A DNA stretch of 30,926 bases from Halobacteriales archaeon QS_5_70_15 (GTDB lineage: Archaea > Halobacteriota > Halobacteria > Halobacteriales > Haloarculaceae): the NCBI GenBank assembly GCA_003022005.1, contig PXRQ01000063.1, forward strand, positions 3,034-33,959. Direction: 5' to 3'. Numbering within the stretch: position 1 is the first letter of the stretch; each line of letters starts with the position of its first letter. A program made the position numbers and the translations under genes. Shown piece after piece: positions 15,414 through 23,452 of this stretch. The notes beneath the pieces were generated by a model. It saw nothing but the letters and a program-made list of their open reading frames with translations, made no database searches and was not told the origin of the DNA.

Positions 15414-16557
15414 ATGGACCGAAGAGCGTCCCTCCGGGCGAGCGCCGCGGTTACCCTCCCGCTCACGCTTCCCGGCGTCGCCGGCGCGGCCACCCGCTCC
15501 CGCCAGCCCTCGGGGATCGTCTGGTCCCACCGCGACCGGAACCCCGGCACTCAGCGGCTGTTCGACGTCCTCCGGGGTCCGGACGGCGGGTTCACCGCCT
15601 GCGGATACGGGACCCCGAGCGGGGATCCCCGGACCCTCGTCCGCGTCACCGACCGGTGGGGGAGGCCGGAGAGCCAGCGCAGGGGCCCCGAGTGGGGCGA
15701 CAGGGGGCACGAACTGGTCCCCCTCGACGGCGGGAGCCTGCTGGCCGGGACCGACGGGGACTCGTCGATGCTCGGCCGGTTCGCGGACCCGTCCTCGCTG
15801 GTCGCCGTCGGGACCCGGATCGATGGTCCGGGGGGGGTCGGCGACCGTCTGGGAGCCCGACGGGACGCAGGTCCGGGACACGGGACTCGAGATGCCCGGG
15901 GACGGTCCGGCCGCGGCCGTCGCCACCGGCGGGGCCGTGACCCTCGCGGGGACGGGCGAGGAGGGCTGGTGGCTCCAGCGCCGGCGGCCGGACTGGGGCG
16001 TCGGCTGGACCCGGACGTACGACGCCGGCGGGAGCGGCCGGGGGGTCGACGACCTCGTGGCAGGGGAGGACGGCTACGGACTGCTCGCCCACGACGCCGA
16101 CGGGGTCGTCCTCCTCCGGGCGGGCGCGGGCGGCGAGGAGCGCTGGCGCGGCCGGTACGCGCCGTACGCCGGCAGCGACGGGGACGGGGACGAACCGGCC
16201 GACCGCGGGAACGCGATGGTCCCCGTCGCCGCCGACGAGTTCGTCCTCGCCGGGACGACCGCCCCGAGCGAGGAGGGCCGCGACTGTTGGCTGGCGCGGG
16301 TGGGCGAGCCCGGCGCGGCCACGCCGGCCGACGTGCCCGACCCGACACCGACGCCACCCCCGACGACGATGCCGTCCCGGACGACCGCGCCGCCGACCGG
16401 TCCACCACCTACCGAATCCGTATCGCCGAGTCCGACCCCCGACACCGGGACGCGGACGCCGGCGTCGCCGACCGTCTCGGACGGCCCCGGGTCCGGCGTC
16501 CTGACCGCGCTCGCGGGACTCTCGGGCTGGCTCGCGGTCCGTCGTTCGGACGACTGA
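15414..16557 (+). pseudogene. Secreted Tat-substrate protein with PT-rich stalk and C-terminal anchor, frameshifted at a G8 run
   Basis: The ORF starts MDRRASLRASAAVTLPLTL, a short twin-arginine-like signal peptide ending near GVAGA. The following 120 residues contain propeller-like strands (FDVLRGPDGGFTACGYG, GHELVPLDGGSLLAGTDG). At eight G residues (15830-15837) the frame is lost; one G fewer would restore IDGPGGSATVWEPDGTQ. The second frame continues with similar strands (GRGVDDLVAGEDGYGLLA, EFVLAGTTAPSEEGRDCW), a Pro/Thr/Ser stalk (about 16330-16480) and a hydrophobic tail (GPGSGVLTALAGLSGWLA) followed by RRSDD. The tail resembles PGF-CTERM anchors processed by archaeosortase, with PGS in place of PGF. 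Everything apart from the G8 site is intact, so a read error or a phase-variable switch is as likely as a dead gene. Confidence 0.75.
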
Positions 16558-16923
16558 TACGGGCGGTCGTGGTCTCGTACCGACCCCGTCCCGGCGAGGT
16601 GGAGCCTCCGGTGCCGACGACCGGGCGAGACAGCGAGCGTCCGACCGGAACCGGCCGCCGTCGAGTCACGGCCGTCGAACCCCCGTGTACCGACTCCCGC
16701 GGGACCCACGCGGGATCGGCCGGAAGCGTGCGTCGGTCGACGGCGGACGCCTCGTCGAGTCGAGGGTCCGTGTCGGCCACCCGTACCGGTGTGGACGAGG
16801 CGCGGGCGGACGCGGCGTCGGAGGCCGTTTACGTCGTCCGGGCGGCATGAGAGTCTCCCCACCGCCGAGCTCCCGGAGCTTCCCTGCTGACCGTCTCGGC
16901 CGTCCCGGAGCGACTGGCCGGCT
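16558..16923. other. Gene-poor stretch (366 bp), no gene supported
   Basis: Open frames on both strands are Arg/Pro-rich and lack plausible starts. GTTTACG near 16830 stands about 25 bases before an ATG at 16848 (30 codons, MRVSPPPSSRSFPADRL...), but that ORF ends antisense within the next gene and has no other support. Confidence 0.4.
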
Positions 16924-17208
16924 CTACTCCCCCTCGTGACGCTGTCCCCACCACCGGAGCCACTCGGCGACGCGGCCGCGCATCCCGTCGACGCTGACCC
17001 GGACGGTCCCGTCGAACCCCCACCGGGCGTGCTCGGCATCGTCGCCGTAGCTGAGCGGGACGTCGACGGTCAGATCCTCGAAGGTGGCCTCGATGTCCGC
17101 CTCCTCCTCGATGGAGGCGTCAATCACCTCCTCGATGGCGTCCATCCACGTGTACTGCTGGGCGGGCGGCTCCGCCCGTGCGGTCCGGGACTCGGGGCTG
17201 TTGGACAT
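16924..17208 (-). CDS. Conserved haloarchaeal hypothetical protein (94 aa)
   Basis: A 94-residue acidic protein. After a variable N-terminus (MSNSPESRTARAEPPAQQ) it has YTWMDAIEEVIDASIEEEAD, then strands (IEATFEDLTVDVPLSYGDD, RWGFDGTVRVSVDG) and a Trp-rich end (VAEWLRWWGQRHEGE). I take it for a haloarchaea-specific small protein, from memory only. No enzyme motif, signal peptide or membrane helix is seen. GGTTTACC lies about 33 bases upstream, fitting a short leader. It is on the same strand as the RNase H-like gene but 302 bases away and has its own promoter. Confidence 0.65.
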   Translation of the reverse strand: MSNSPESRTARAEPPAQQYTWMDAIEEVIDASIEEEADIEATFEDLTVDVPLSYGDDAEHARWGFDGTVRVSVDGMRGRVAEWLRWWGQRHEGE

Positions 17209-17290
17209 GGTCGTTGTCCCGGGTTGACCCCCGACCCGGTAAACCGTTTCGACGGCTCCCGCGTCGCGGGAACGGCGCGCGGTAGCGGTG

Positions 17291-17342
17291 GTTCGCGAGG
17301 GAGGGACAGGTCCCGCGTCGAGCGGGTTCTTCCCTCGCGAAC
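17291..17342. repeat. Long inverted repeat with nested stems
   Basis: GTTCGCGAGGGA (17291-17302) is perfectly complementary to TCCCTCGCGAAC (17331-17342). The 28-base loop holds two smaller stems, GGGA-CAGG-TCCC and CCCG-CGTCGAG-CGGG, giving a branched fold. It lies 169 bases past the stop of the RNase H-like gene and before the next gene's promoter. It may be a terminator or part of a small RNA. Confidence 0.6.
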
Positions 17343-17510
17343 GTGGCTCGGAGGAGACGGGTCAACACTCTCGTATGGATCGGATCGGGACCCCCGTCGG
17401 CGGTGCGGAAGACACCGACGCGGCACCCTCGAGTGAGCGCCCCTCCTCCCCCATGTTTTCGCGCCGAGCGGGTGGCGGGCGCGCCCCGCCACCGAGCCGG
17501 AGAAAAACGA

Positions 17511-18125
17511 TCAGTCGCCGGCGTGCCGGTTCGCCCGCGACGGCGGCGGCACCTGCTCCTCCCCGGTCCGTCGCGGTTCGGGCTCGGTCGGGCCCTCGAC
17601 GTGCGCGAACCGCTCGGGGGTGTTCGCGAGGGGGTGGGCGGGGTTCTCGGCCGAGCGGATGCGGGCGGCCCGGAGTTCGCCGAAGCCGTTGACGCGGGCG
17701 CGGATACCCCGCCAGTGGTGCTCGGCGGCCCCGGGGACGCGGAACGGGTGCGGCGGTCGGTAGTCGCTCTCCCGGCCGGCCAGCGTCGCCCGGTTGACGT
17801 TCGCCGCGAGGTCGTCGTGGTCGACGAGGACGCCCACCCGTGCGGAGGACGGGACGTTCGCCGCGAGCACGTCGAGACCGAGGTGGAGCGCCCGGTACTC
17901 CGCGACGTTGTTGTTCGGTACCCGGTCGGGGACCGAGAGCCGCGCGACGCGGCTCCCGTCGCGGGTCTCGATGATGACGCCCAGGCCACCCTCCCCCGAG
18001 TCACGGAACGAGCCGTCGGCCGCGAGGTAGAAGTCCCGGTGGTGGGTGTGGGGAGGGTGCGCGATGTGAGGGGTGGGCGAGTCGTCGAACAGGTTCCGCA
18101 GGGCCGGCCGATGGGAGACGGCCAT
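17511..18125 (-). CDS. RNase H-like (RNase HI fold) protein
   Basis: A 204-residue protein. After a 30-residue His/Pro-rich start, residues about 31-170 follow the RNase HI fold: FYLAADGSFRDSGEGGLGV (Asp37), NNVAEYRALHLGLDVLA (Glu76) and VGVLVDHDDLAANVN (Asp102). The fourth carboxylate, in the usual NxxADxLA motif, appears as ENPAHPLAN, so His164 replaces the Asp. RNases H degrade RNA in RNA-DNA hybrids with two Mg2+ ions; loss of the last carboxylate often weakens but does not always abolish activity. The C-terminus is a charged, disordered-looking tail (PTEPEPRRTGEEQV). ATTTAAG lies about 28 bases before the ATG, indicating a leaderless gene. Confidence 0.8.
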   Translation of the reverse strand: MAVSHRPALRNLFDDSPTPHIAHPPHTHHRDFYLAADGSFRDSGEGGLGVIIETRDGSRVARLSVPDRVPNNNVAEYRALHLGLDVLAANVPSSARVGVLVDHDDLAANVNRATLAGRESDYRPPHPFRVPGAAEHHWRGIRARVNGFGELRAARIRSAENPAHPLANTPERFAHVEGPTEPEPRRTGEEQVPPPSRANRHAGD

Positions 18126-18145
18126 ACCAGGCCGTCGGCACTCCG

Positions 18146-18178
18146 AGCACTTAAATATGTATCACGTTCGTGAACACG
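18146..18178 (-). promoter_or_regulatory. Promoter of the RNase H-like gene with a TCACGnnCGTGA palindrome
   Basis: On the minus strand ATATTTAAG (TATA, about 18150-18158) is preceded directly by TCACGAACGTGA, an inverted repeat with a 2-bp centre (about 18161-18172). It overlaps where the BRE and upstream activator sites would lie, so a regulator may bind here. Confidence 0.5.
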
Positions 18179-18359
18179 ATGCACGGCCGACGACCGGGCG
18201 GAACCGCGACCCGCTCGCTACCGCCGGTCGTCGCCCCTGCCCGTGCCGTGGCCTGCCCGCGGACCGTTCCTCGCCGCTCACTCCGCCGGGGCTCGGTCGC
18301 GGGTCGTTCCTCCCCGCTCGTCTCGAAACGCTCAGGAACCGTCCCCCCGGAGTCCCGCC

Positions 18360-19283
18360 GTGCGCTACCGGAACCTCGTGCTGTTCGTCGTGCTCTCGGT
18401 CGTCTGGGGGTCGTCGTTCACGGCTATCAAGGCCGGGCTCGAATTCTTTCCGCCCGTGCTGTTCGCCGCGCTCAGATACGACGTCGCGGGCGTCCCGATG
18501 CTCGGCTACGCGGCCTACGCGACCGACCGCTGGCGACCCCGGGACCGCTCGGAGTGGGTGCTCGTCGGCGTGGGCGGGGCGCTCATGATCGCCGCCTACC
18601 ACGCGTTCCTCTTCGTCGGCGAACAGGGGACGACGAGCGCCGCCGCGGCCATCGTCGTGAGCCTCTCGCCGGTCCTGACGACCGGGTTCGCCCGGGCGTT
18701 CCTGCCCAACGAGCGGCTCCGGACCGTCGGGGTTCTCGGCCTGCTCGTCGGCTTCGTCGGCGTCGTCGTCCTCGGCAGGCCCGACCCGGACCATCTGCTC
18801 GACTCCCGGACCGCCTCGCTGTTCCTGGTGTTCCTGGCCGCCGCGTCGTTCGCCCTCGGGAGCGTCCTGACCCGCCGCATCGACGCGGCGCTCCCCGTCG
18901 AGACAATGGAGGCCTGGTCGATGCTCGTCGGCGCGCTCCTGATGCACGGGGCGAGCGTCGGGCTGGCCGAGTCCCCGGGAGAGATCCGATGGACCGGGGA
19001 GGCGGTGCTCGCGCTCGGCTACCTCGCGCTGGTCGCGAGCGCGCTCGGCTTCCTGGTCTACTTCGACCTGCTCGACCGGCTCGGCCCCATCGAGATCAAC
19101 CTCGTCTCCTACGCGGCGCCGGTGGTGGCGGCCGTGACGGGCGTTCTCGTCCTCGCCGAGACGCCGACGGTCCACGCCGCCGCGGGGTTCGCTCTCGTCA
19201 TCGCGGGGTTCCTCCTCGTGAAGCAGCGGGCGTTGCGGGCGGAACTGGACCGGTACCGCCGGTTCGCCGGAGGCGGGGAGTAG
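18360..19283 (+). CDS. EamA/DMT-family transporter
   Basis: A 307-residue protein with ten hydrophobic segments in two EamA repeats. The first begins RNLVLFVVLSVVWGSSFTAI, a typical EamA entry with the WGSSF motif; SLSPVLTTGFARAFL and the strand-like VGVLGLLVGFVGVVVLG follow. The second repeat contains YLALVASALGFLVYFDLL, IEINLVSYAAPVVAAVTG and AAGFALVIAGFLLVKQRA. Family members export amino acids, nucleosides or other metabolites; the substrate is unknown. The GTG at 18360 was chosen because the first helix begins right after it; an ATG 117 bases upstream would add a Pro/Arg-rich tail unlike the family. It is divergent from the RNase H-like gene. Confidence 0.9.
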   Translation: MRYRNLVLFVVLSVVWGSSFTAIKAGLEFFPPVLFAALRYDVAGVPMLGYAAYATDRWRPRDRSEWVLVGVGGALMIAAYHAFLFVGEQGTTSAAAAIVVSLSPVLTTGFARAFLPNERLRTVGVLGLLVGFVGVVVLGRPDPDHLLDSRTASLFLVFLAAASFALGSVLTRRIDAALPVETMEAWSMLVGALLMHGASVGLAESPGEIRWTGEAVLALGYLALVASALGFLVYFDLLDRLGPIEINLVSYAAPVVAAVTGVLVLAETPTVHAAAGFALVIAGFLLVKQRALRAELDRYRRFAGGGE

Positions 19284-19438
19284 CGCCCGACGGAACGTGG
19301 TCCCGGAGCGTAACGTCCGGCGAGAGTAACGCCCCGCGATAGCACCGGCGGGACGCCGCCGTCGCTCACGGGCGTGAGGGCAGGGAGGAGGACCCCGGTG
19401 AGGCCGGCGGGGACCGGGATGGGTCGGGAACTGTCCGG

Positions 19439-19468
19439 GTTCGGGGCGGTTCGGGGCGGTTCGGGGTG
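19439..19468 (+). repeat. Three 10-bp tandem units (GTTCGGGGCG)
   Basis: GTTCGGGGCG twice, then GTTCGGGGTG, in the 214-bp gap between the EamA stop and a convergent small membrane-protein gene. The gap holds no other gene. Confidence 0.7.
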
Positions 19469-19497
19469 ACCCGCGCAGTTCGGGCGGCTCGGGCCGT

Positions 19498-19749
19498 TCA
19501 GCGCCGGTGGTCGTGGCCGACGAGGAGGGCGACCGCGTTCGCGGCGACCAGCGCGGCGAACGTGACGAGTTCCGCCTCGGTCCCGATACCGCCCGCGAGC
19601 ATGGGCAGATACGCGAACGGGAGCGCGACGGCCAGCCAGAACGCCAGGGCACGGACCGGCTTGAGGGCGGTCGAGCCCACGCGGGCGGCGGTCGAGCGGA
19701 ACGCGGTCGTTTCCTCGTCGATCCAGTTGGAGGGGTTCGTCGTGGACAT
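19498..19749 (-). CDS. Small two-helix membrane protein
   Basis: An 83-residue protein. A short soluble start (STTNPSNWIDEETTAFRSTA) is followed by two hydrophobic segments, LAFWLAVALPFAYLPMLAGG and LVTFAALVAANAVALLVG, ending with HDHRR. The layout suggests a hairpin in the membrane with both ends in the cytoplasm. No family with known function is recognised. ATATATG lies about 37 bases before the ATG, giving a leader of roughly 10 bases. It is convergent with the EamA gene. Confidence 0.65.
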   Translation of the reverse strand: MSTTNPSNWIDEETTAFRSTAARVGSTALKPVRALAFWLAVALPFAYLPMLAGGIGTEAELVTFAALVAANAVALLVGHDHRR

Positions 19750-19936
19750 GGCGGCCTCGCTCTAACCATGGAACTACATCATCATATATCGGAGCGAGCC
19801 TTCGGTTCAGTTCGATACGTTTCACGCGGTGTCGGCGTCCACCGACGACGTTTTACGAACGTACGAGGGGCGTTCAAAATTTTTATTCTGCTCTCTCGTT
19901 CCGTTTCCATCGATCCGGAGGATCGGCCCGTAGGGC

Positions 19937-19980
19937 CCGGTCGACGGTCGGATCACCGCCCGGACCGCACCGTCGACCGG
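19937..19980. terminator. Inverted repeat past the 110-aa gene, possible 3' hairpin
   Basis: CCGGTCGACGGT (19937-19948) pairs perfectly with ACCGTCGACCGG (19969-19980) over a 20-base loop. It begins 8 bases after the stop of the minus-strand gene ending at 19988. Beyond it, on the minus strand, comes an A/T-rich patch (AATAAAAATTTTG, about 19877-19890). The position suggests termination or 3'-end protection, though an archaeal U-tract directly after the stem is missing. Confidence 0.45.
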
Positions 19981-19987
19981 CTCGCGG

Positions 19988-20320
19988 TCACCCGAGCGTC
20001 GCCACGCGCACCTCGTGGGGGCCCCCGGGGGTCGACACCGTGGCCCGCTCGCGGAGGTGTTCGCGAACCTGCCCGCGCCACTCCTCGACCCGGCGCTCGT
20101 GGTAGTCGCGGTGGGCCCCGGGGGTGTACGCCGCCTCCGGGTCCGACCGGAGTTCGTCCTCGGTCCGGTCGGGCGTCGGGTATCCCGGCGTGTCGTCCGC
20201 GACCAGCCGCGCGGGATCGACGTGGAGCGGCTCGGGGTCACCCTCGTACGCGCCCTCGGCGCCCGCGAGGTGGAGGCGGGCACGCATCCGCCCGGCGAAC
20301 GGCGGCGTCACCCGGAGCAC
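19988..20320 (-). CDS. Hypothetical haloarchaeal protein (about 110 aa)
   Basis: The supported part reads RVTPPFAGRMRARLHLAG, then GDPEPLHVDPARLVADDTPG, YPTPDRTEDELRSD, and YHERRVEEWRGQVREHLRER, ending PGGPHEVRVATLG. It looks like a small domain with a beta-rich first half and a helical second half. The start is uncertain: GTG at 20318 (110 residues, chosen because VLRVTPPF reads as the first strand), GTG at 20309, or ATG at 20285 (99 residues). The frame stays open further upstream but becomes Arg/Pro-rich. No family or function is recognised. It is divergent from the next gene with about 110 bases between starts. Confidence 0.55.
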   Translation of the reverse strand: MLRVTPPFAGRMRARLHLAGAEGAYEGDPEPLHVDPARLVADDTPGYPTPDRTEDELRSDPEAAYTPGAHRDYHERRVEEWRGQVREHLRERATVSTPGGPHEVRVATLG

Positions 20321-20430
20321 CGCCCGGACCTCGCGGCTCGCGACTGTCGGGGGGCTCCGGCGGACGACGCGGCCGAGGAACTCGATGGCCCTGCCGGTGG
20401 GTTGATGCGGCGGAAGGGACAGGTTCGCAC

Positions 20431-20661
20431 ATGGGCGACTGGCGCGTCGTCGCCGAAGAGGGGGACCGCACGGAGTGGGAGCGACGGGACCGGTTCGTCC
20501 GCGTGGTCGTCCGCCGGACGGCGACCGGGGGGTGGGCGGCGACGCTCGACGCGCTCGAACAGGCCCCCGAAGGGCCGGCCGACGAGCGGGAAACCCACCC
20601 GACGCGAGAGGCGGCGGCCGAGCGCGCACGGGCGTGGCGCGAGGCGTACGCGAGGGACTGA
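20431..20661 (+). CDS. Small haloarchaeal hypothetical protein (76 aa)
   Basis: A 76-residue protein with MGDWRVVAEEGDRTEWERRD, RFVRVVVRRTATGGWAATLD and a C-terminal helix (REAAAERARAWREAYARD). The pattern is a small beta-sheet (TEWER..RVVV..GGWAATLD) followed by a helix, which I associate with short conserved haloarchaeal proteins of unknown function. No metal-binding or catalytic motif is seen. The start is fixed by the first Met before the fold. The 121-bp gap after it leads to a decayed antiporter gene. Confidence 0.6.
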   Translation: MGDWRVVAEEGDRTEWERRDRFVRVVVRRTATGGWAATLDALEQAPEGPADERETHPTREAAAERARAWREAYARD

Positions 20662-20782
20662 CTGCCCTCCGACAGCACGGGAACGAGGCCACCGAAACCG
20701 AGCACCGGGAACCGACGGTCCCGACCGCTCCCAGTCGGGAACGGCATAACTACTACTCCGGGGGCGCCTGTCGGTACGGGGG

Positions 20783-22084
20783 ATGACTCGACGGCTACGA
20801 ACCCGCTCGTCGCCCTCGCCGCAGTCGTTGCCCTGACGCGCCCGTGGCTCGGCCTGCGTGGGCTGGGACCGGTCGGGAAGCTGCCCACCGCCGCCGTCGT
20901 CCTGACGAGCGGCGTCGCGGTCATCGGCGCCGCGTTCGTCCTGACCTGGGGCGCCGAAACCGCCGAGACGGACGTCCCGCGGTCGTTCGCGCTGGCCGTC
21001 CTCGCTATCATCGCCATCACGCCGGAGTACGCCGTCGACGCGCTGTACGCCTGGGAGGCGGGAGCCACGCCCGGGAGCCCGGCCTCGGAGGCCGCCGCCG
21101 ATCTCGCCGTGGCGAACATGACCGGCGCGAACCGCATCCTCATCGGCCTGGGCCGGTCGCTCATCGCGCTGTGCCCGTCTACCGGGCCCGGACGACGAAC
21201 GACGAGACCGTCCGGCGCCGCGAGGGGGTCCTGGCCGACGCCGTCGCGCTGGAGTCCCGCATCGCAATCGGGATCGTCCTCCTCGGGGCCGCGACCGTCT
21301 ACGCGTTCCTCGTCCCGCTCGGCGGCGGGATCGACGGCATCGACGCCCTGGTGGTGGTCGGGCTCTACGCCGGCTACGTCGTCGTCATTCTCCGCGGCGA
21401 GACCGAGCACGAGCCCCAGCTCGGCGTGCCGGGCTACCTCCAGGGGTTCGCCCGGCCGCGACGGCTCGGGGCGATCCTCGCGATGCTCGTCTACTCCGGG
21501 GCCGTCATCCTCCCGCGGTGAAACCGTTCGCGAAGGGCTTAGAGACGCTCGGACCACAGCTCGGCCTCTCCTCGTTCTTCATGATACAGTGGGTCGCGCC
21601 CCTGGCGAGCGAGAGCCCCGAGTTCATCGCCACCGCGTACCTGGTCCGAAAGCTGCGGACGACCTCGGCGTTCAACGCGCTCATCTCCTCGAAGCTCAAC
21701 CAGTAGACGCTGCTCATCGGCACGCTCGCGGTCGTCTACAGCATCCCGCTTGGCTCGTACGGCGGCCTGTCGTTCAGTCACAAGCAGGCCGGGGAGATCT
21801 GGCTGACCGCCGCCCAGAGCTTCTTCGCGCTGACCCTGCTCGTGGACTTCGAGATCAGCGTCCGCGAGGCGCTGGCGCTGCTCGGCCTGTTCGCCGTCCA
21901 GTTTCACCCGTACTTCCAGAGCTACGAGGGGCTGCTGCTGTTCAGCGGTGTCTACGTCCTGCTGGGCGTCGCCGTGCTCGTCGTCCGGCGGGACGTCCTG
22001 GATACCGTGGTAGCCAACGCCCGGCACCATGCGCGTCGGTCGGTCCCCGACCAGGGCCCACCCGTACCGTCGGAAGAGGGGTGA
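20783..22084 (+). pseudogene. Sodium/calcium-exchanger (CaCA) superfamily antiporter, decayed
   Basis: The remains of a membrane antiporter of about 420 residues can be read through three frames. Part 1 (to about 21175) has TWGAETAETDVPRSF, IIAITPEYAVDALYAWEAG and the signature ANMTGANRILIGLG. One missing base near 21170 leads to part 2 (VPVYRARTTND, YAFLVPLGGGIDGIDALVV). Another missing base near 21511 leads to part 3 (VKPFAKGLETLGPQLG, IQWVAPLASESPEF). There the invariant Trp after ISSKLNQ is a TAG at 21704. The frame then stays open (TLLIGTLAVVYSIPLG, EIWLTAAQSFFALTLL) to 22084. The start is also out of frame: ATG 20783 does not join DSTATNPLVALAAVV. CATAACTA near 20748 would be the TATA box. 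Four separate lesions, one of them a substitution, argue for true decay. Confidence 0.85.
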
Positions 22085-22263
22085 ACTGCCGTATTCGGGA
22101 GGCGGCCTCCCTGACGGGATCGTGACGGATGTCCGGTAGATCCGGGCGCCGTGACCGACGAGCTCGGGGTCCCCGGAACCCCGGGACCGGGACGGACCGA
22201 TATCACGGGCGCTCGACGGGGACACCACAACCGGTTTGTCCCAGCCGATCCGGCCACGCTGGT

Positions 22264-23319
22264 ATGCCGAAGGAGTTCGTCACGCCCCCGCCCGTCGAGC
22301 GCGGGGACAGGGTCGCCGTCCTCGCCCCGTCCTCCGGATCGGCGGCGAGGTTCCCGCACGTCCTCGACCGGGGACTTCGGGCCCTCCGCGACCGGCTCGA
22401 CCTCGAACCGGTGCTGTTCCCGACCGCCCGACGATCCGACGAGTGGCTCTACGAGCACCCGGCGGCCCGGGCCCGCGACGTCGAGGCGGCGTTCCGGGAC
22501 CCCGACATCGGCGCCGTCCTCGCGACGATCGGCGGGAACGACCAGGTGCGGATACTCCAACACCTCGACGCCGAGGTCCTCCGATCGAACCCGACCCAGT
22601 TCTTCGGCACCAGCGACAACACCCACCTCCACACCGCGCTGTGGAACGCGGGCGCGGTCTCCTACTACGGCGGGACCGTGATGACGGATCTCGTCTGTGC
22701 GGGCGGGCCGTTCGACTACACCCTCGAGTACCTGGAGCGGGCGCTGTTCGAGACGTCGGTCGGCGAGGTCCGCCCGGCCGACGAGTTCTCCGACGACGGC
22801 CCGCAGTGGGACGACCCCGAGACGCTGACGGAGCCGCTGGAGCGCGAACCCAGCCCAGGATGGACGTGGCGGGGCGGGAGCGTCCGGGCGGAGGGCCGGG
22901 TGTGGGGCGGCTGTCTCGAGGTGCTCGACACCGTGCTCGCCGCCGACCGGACGATGCCCGCAGTGGGGTCGCTGGAGGACGCGGTGCTCCTGCTGGAAAC
23001 GAGCGAGGAGCGGCCGAGCGAGGGCGAGGTCCGCCGGATGCTGCTCGGACTGGGCGAACGGGGCGTCCTCGGCCGGGCCGGAGCCGTCCTCGTGGGGCGA
23101 GCGAAGGCCCGGAACCCGTTCTCGGACCCCGGACCGGAGGCCCGCACGGACTACCGCGATGCCCAGCGCGAGGCGGTGGTCGGGATCGTGAGCGAGTACA
23201 ACCCCGAGGCTCCCGTCGTGCTGGATTTCGACGTCGGCCACACGCACCCGATCGTTCCGGTCCCCGTGGGCGGACGGGCGGTGGTCGACCCGTCCGAGGA
23301 GCGGGTCGCGTTTCCGTGA
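22264..23319 (+). CDS. S66-family peptidase (LD-carboxypeptidase / MccF-like)
   Basis: A 351-residue S66 peptidase. The Ser-Glu-His triad is visible: Ser117 in FFGTSDNTHLH, Glu245 in AVLLLETSEERPS and His326 in DFDVGHTHPI. N-terminal GDRVAVLAPSSGSA and ATIGGNDQVRILQHLD are typical. Bacterial S66 enzymes trim the D-Ala from peptidoglycan tetrapeptides or, as MccF, cut the microcin C amide. Haloarchaea have no peptidoglycan, so a role in detoxifying peptide-nucleotide antibiotics or in peptide turnover is more likely. No signal peptide is present, which also favours the cytoplasmic MccF type. The ATG at 22264 directly precedes the conserved start, and a weak TATA (GGTTTGTC, about 22232) is 32 bases upstream. 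All catalytic residues are present. Confidence 0.9.
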   Translation: MPKEFVTPPPVERGDRVAVLAPSSGSAARFPHVLDRGLRALRDRLDLEPVLFPTARRSDEWLYEHPAARARDVEAAFRDPDIGAVLATIGGNDQVRILQHLDAEVLRSNPTQFFGTSDNTHLHTALWNAGAVSYYGGTVMTDLVCAGGPFDYTLEYLERALFETSVGEVRPADEFSDDGPQWDDPETLTEPLEREPSPGWTWRGGSVRAEGRVWGGCLEVLDTVLAADRTMPAVGSLEDAVLLLETSEERPSEGEVRRMLLGLGERGVLGRAGAVLVGRAKARNPFSDPGPEARTDYRDAQREAVVGIVSEYNPEAPVVLDFDVGHTHPIVPVPVGGRAVVDPSEERVAFP

Positions 23320-23452
23320 GCCCCGTCACCAGTTGGTCGGGATGGTCGTCGGGCCGCCTCGCCGGAGGCGGGTCCCACGTACGTTCCGGCGGCGGTCAGG
23401 GCGCTTCCGACGCGGCCGGCGCCGGGTCCACCACCGCTCGGACCGGCGGGGA

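Noticed and set aside
16548..16590. A further copy of the palindromic repeat (GATACGGGCGGTCGT)
   Set aside because: Only about 10 scattered matches and no second arm.
18162..19769. A minus-strand frame of more than 500 codons across the EamA gene
   Set aside because: It is antisense to ten clear membrane helices with the WGSSF entry motif.
22280..23329. A 349-codon minus-strand frame opposite the S66 peptidase
   Set aside because: Arg/Pro-rich mirror frame; the plus strand has an intact Ser-Glu-His triad.
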